Source of the DNA: JACZSB01 sp965372015
GTDB taxonomy: Bacteria; Fidelibacterota; Marinisomatia; SCGC-AAA003-L08; TS1B11
DNA length: 15,767 bases
NCBI GenBank assembly: GCA_965372015.1
Contig: CBDVAP010000059.1
Location: forward strand, 1 to 15,767
Direction of reading: 5' to 3'
The position numbers and the translations under genes are program-made. The notes beneath the pieces are model-generated. The model did not search any database. It saw only the letters and a list, made by a program, of their open reading frames with translations, and was not told the origin of the DNA. Positions 14,227 through 15,767 of this stretch are shown here, piece after piece; within the stretch, counting starts at the first letter, position 1; each line of letters starts with the position of its first letter.

Positions 14227-14274
14227 CACCTTGCGAAGGAGATACCTTATAGGTTGCTGAATAGGCAGTTGTGA
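14227..14274 (+). repeat. Second comM 3'-tail copy (partial)
   Basis: In frame it reads HLAKEIPYRLLNRQL then TGA, against HLAEAIQYRSLDRQLW in comM; 38 of 48 bases agree, including GGCAGTTGTG. Upstream of it the similarity quickly fades and no other comM motif is present, so it is a fragment and not a second gene. The orientation equals that of comM. Confidence 0.65.
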
Positions 14275-14383
14275 ATGTGCCGGAGCCCGAAGTTATTGCA
14301 CCACACCCACACTTCAGGTTACCAATCGTAAATGTATAGAAAAGAATATGTTGCGCAATTGATATGGCAATCACTATCTTTAG

Positions 14384-14405
14384 CTATGTGACGTGCATCA
14401 CATAG
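14384..14405 (+). promoter_or_regulatory. CRP/FNR-family binding site
   Basis: CTATGTGA and TCACATAG form perfect eight-base inverted arms around a six-base spacer, containing the full TGTGA-N6-TCACA pattern recognised by CRP-type regulators. It lies about 55 bases before the start of the secreted-protein gene, within reach of its promoter. A second inverted repeat, TTGCC and GGCAA, flanks the region just downstream (about 14415-14435). Confidence 0.6.
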
Positions 14406-14459
14406 TTATGTATGTTGCCAAACCATGAATGGCAATCGAACCGCTAAATGAGGAGTCTT

Positions 14460-14891
14460 ATGATGTTAGTTAAACGACTTATGCTACTGATCGCGTTGCC
14501 GTTGTTCGCCATCCCGGTGGCGTTGCTCGCCCAGGATGAGGAGGAGGAAAAGGGCCACGTATGGACCATATCCACCTATAAGGTGAACTTCAACGATATT
14601 GAAGGCCTGTTGGAGATGTGGGAGGAAGACCAGGGGATCACCACTGAGAACGAATTTGTGCTCAGCTCCAAGGTCCTGACCCACCTGTGGGGTCCCGACT
14701 GGACTATCATGATCATAGCTGAATATGCAAAATTTGAGGATATCGCTGCTGCCACGGCTAAGCGGACCGAGCTCTTTGAAAAGAAATACACTAGTGAAAC
14801 CAGGCGTAAGGCCCGGACTAAGAAAATAAGGGCTCTTTTCCAGGGCCATACCGACGCCATCGTCCAAGAGAATCCTAAATTGACAAAATAG
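14460..14891 (+). CDS. Secreted protein, about 143 aa, unknown function
   Basis: AGGAG at 14451-14455 serves ATG 14460 or, at better spacing, ATG 14463; the ATG at 14448 overlaps that ribosome binding site and is unlikely. A signal peptide (MLVKRLMLLIALPLFAIPVALLAQ) precedes an acidic run DEEEEKG. The mature part HVWTISTYKVNFNDIEGLLE ... SSKVLTHLWGPDWTIMIIAEYAKFEDIAAA alternates strands and helices in a way that suggests a ferredoxin-like/dimeric alpha-beta barrel fold such as NIPSNAP or stress-response ABM domains; this is a fold guess. The C-terminus is basic and helical (ETRRKARTKKIRALFQGH). A perfect CRP/FNR-type palindrome lies upstream, so expression may depend on carbon or redox state. 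It lies between the second and third comM-tail copies. Confidence 0.7.
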   Translation: MMLVKRLMLLIALPLFAIPVALLAQDEEEEKGHVWTISTYKVNFNDIEGLLEMWEEDQGITTENEFVLSSKVLTHLWGPDWTIMIIAEYAKFEDIAAATAKRTELFEKKYTSETRRKARTKKIRALFQGHTDAIVQENPKLTK

Positions 14892-14981
14892 TTTGAGATC
14901 CAAATAGCAGGGTTGCCTCTTTCCTGTGCGATGGGGGCAGCTCGGCCTTGGGCGATAGATACCCGGAACCGTAGCGCTCAA

Positions 14982-15005
14982 CTGGCGGATCCGCCAGCTG
15001 GCGGA
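14982..15005. repeat. 16-base perfect palindrome with a half-arm repeat
   Basis: CTGGCGGATCCGCCAG at 14982-14997 is a perfect palindrome, directly followed by another CTGGCGGA at 14998-15005. CTGGCGGA also occurs in the comM tail at 11465-11472, so the palindrome seems to have grown from that piece of tail sequence. It directly abuts the third tail copy. Confidence 0.7.
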
Positions 15006-15038
15006 CAGTATCGGTCGTTAGACCGGCAGCTGTTGTTA
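15003..15038 (+). repeat. Third comM 3'-tail copy (partial)
   Basis: ACAGTATCGGTCG at 15005-15017 is identical to comM 11479-11491. The following codons read QYRSLDRQL in the same frame, against QYRSLDRQLW. It ends at the stop codon of the convergent arsenite-transporter gene. It is a fragment in the same orientation as comM. Confidence 0.65.
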
Positions 15039-15767
15039 TGGGGCAGCCGGCTCGGCCACGAAATAGCGACGCTTGAAATAGAGCGCCACATTCACCAGTG
15101 ATATAAGCACCGGCACTTCGACCAACGGTCCGATTACGGCCGCGAAGGCTATCCCCGAATCTATACCGAATACCGCCACCGCCACGGCAATAGCCAGCTC
15201 GAAGTTGTTGCTGGCGGCCGTGAAGGACAGCGTGGTGGTTTGGGCATAGCCGGCGCCGGCCCGGCGGCTGATGTAAAATGAAATGAAGAACATGGCCATA
15301 AAATAGATCAGCAGGGGCAAGGCGATGCGGGCCACATCCAGCGGGATAGCCACAATAAATTCCCCTTTCAGGGAGAACATCACGACGATGGTGAAAAGCA
15401 ATGCCACCAGGGTAATGGGGCTGATCCGGGGCACGAAAACCCGCTCGTACCACTCCTCACCTTTCAGGTTTAGCAGCCCGAAGCGAGTGATGATCCCCGC
15501 CAGGAAAGGGATGCCCAGGTAGATGAATACGCTTTTGGCGATCTGCCAGATTGTGACCTGTACTGAAAATGTCTGGAGTCCCAACCAGGCAGGGATCACG
15601 GTAATGAACAGGTAAGCGTACACTGAATAGAAGAACACCTGGAACAGGGAATTGAGGGCCACTAGTCCGGCGGCGTACTCCCGGTCGCCTCCGGCCAGGT
15701 CATTCCACACGATCACCATGGCGATGCAGCGGGCCAATCCGATGAGAATCAGCCCGGCCATGTACTC
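15036..15767 (-). CDS. ACR3-family arsenite efflux permease, 5' truncated by the window edge
   Basis: The frame is open through the right edge and gives the C-terminal 243 or so residues of an inner-membrane ACR3 (Arsenical-resistance-3) carrier that exports arsenite using the membrane potential. Family signatures are GLARCIAMVIVWNDLAGGD near the visible start, the ALNSLFQVFFYSVYAYLF helix, and SFTAASNNFELAIAVAVAVF with VIGPLVEVPVLI near the end. About seven hydrophobic segments are visible out of ten. Roughly the first 110 residues lie outside the window. The ATG at 15761 is an internal Met (EYMAGLILIG). No arsR or arsC is seen in the window, but they may lie beyond the edge. Its stop codon abuts the third comM-tail copy. 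Confidence 0.92.
   Translation of the reverse strand, partial: EYMAGLILIGLARCIAMVIVWNDLAGGDREYAAGLVALNSLFQVFFYSVYAYLFITVIPAWLGLQTFSVQVTIWQIAKSVFIYLGIPFLAGIITRFGLLNLKGEEWYERVFVPRISPITLVALLFTIVVMFSLKGEFIVAIPLDVARIALPLLIYFMAMFFISFYISRRAGAGYAQTTTLSFTAASNNFELAIAVAVAVFGIDSGIAFAAVIGPLVEVPVLISLVNVALYFKRRYFVAEPAAP

Noticed and set aside
14875..15453. Minus-strand 192-codon frame overlapping acr3
   Set aside because: It lies in another frame of the same strand as the clear ACR3 gene, and its composition (Gly/Arg-rich) is that of a shadow.

Overview
The window looks like chromosomal DNA of an FCB-group bacterium. The pointers are a TonB-dependent receptor with an N-terminal carboxypeptidase-regulatory-like domain and GC-rich core genes miaA, ispG and comM/yifB. 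A Marinimicrobia-, Calditrichota- or KSB1-like host would fit. This is inferred from gene style only; there is no rRNA or intact tRNA to place it.

Layout. 1-3067: 3' part of a PadR-type regulator, then a complete TonB-dependent outer-membrane receptor. 3068-4419: a patch of small genes behind a possible sigma70-type promoter (a 33-codon ORF, an unrecognised 71-aa ORF, a ribbon-helix-helix-type protein and a small two-helix membrane protein), with a bulged inverted repeat between the last two. 4420-5343: miaA, whose reading frame has only ATA available as a sensible start. 5477-8549: an accessory block, mostly on the minus strand: an 87-aa protein with a very strong ribosome binding site, a D12-class adenine DNA methyltransferase, and a ParB-like protein whose frame is interrupted by one in-frame TGA; a small plus-strand ORF closes the block. 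8583-11518: ispG, a small membrane protein and comM/yifB, compact and co-directional.

11519-15035 is the most interesting part. Two further fragments matching the 3' end of comM/yifB lie downstream of the intact gene, at about 14.23-14.27 kb and 15.00-15.04 kb, in the same orientation. Between the intact gene and the first fragment are a truncated tRNA-like element, a 473-aa multi-pass membrane protein and a small two-helix SLATT/DUF4231-like membrane protein. Between the two fragments is a secreted 144-aa protein preceded by a perfect CRP/FNR-type palindrome. Repeated partial copies of a gene's 3' end suggest that the comM tail is, or was, an integration site for small elements, here without a visible integrase. 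The window ends in an ACR3-type arsenite efflux gene running in from the right.

Core genes cover tRNA modification (MiaA), isoprenoid synthesis (IspG), DNA processing in transformation (ComM/YifB), outer-membrane uptake and arsenite export. The small-gene patch, the methyltransferase/ParB block and the comM-tail region look like accessory insertions between them: they are visibly more AT-rich than the core genes and hold mostly unrecognised or defence-flavoured genes.
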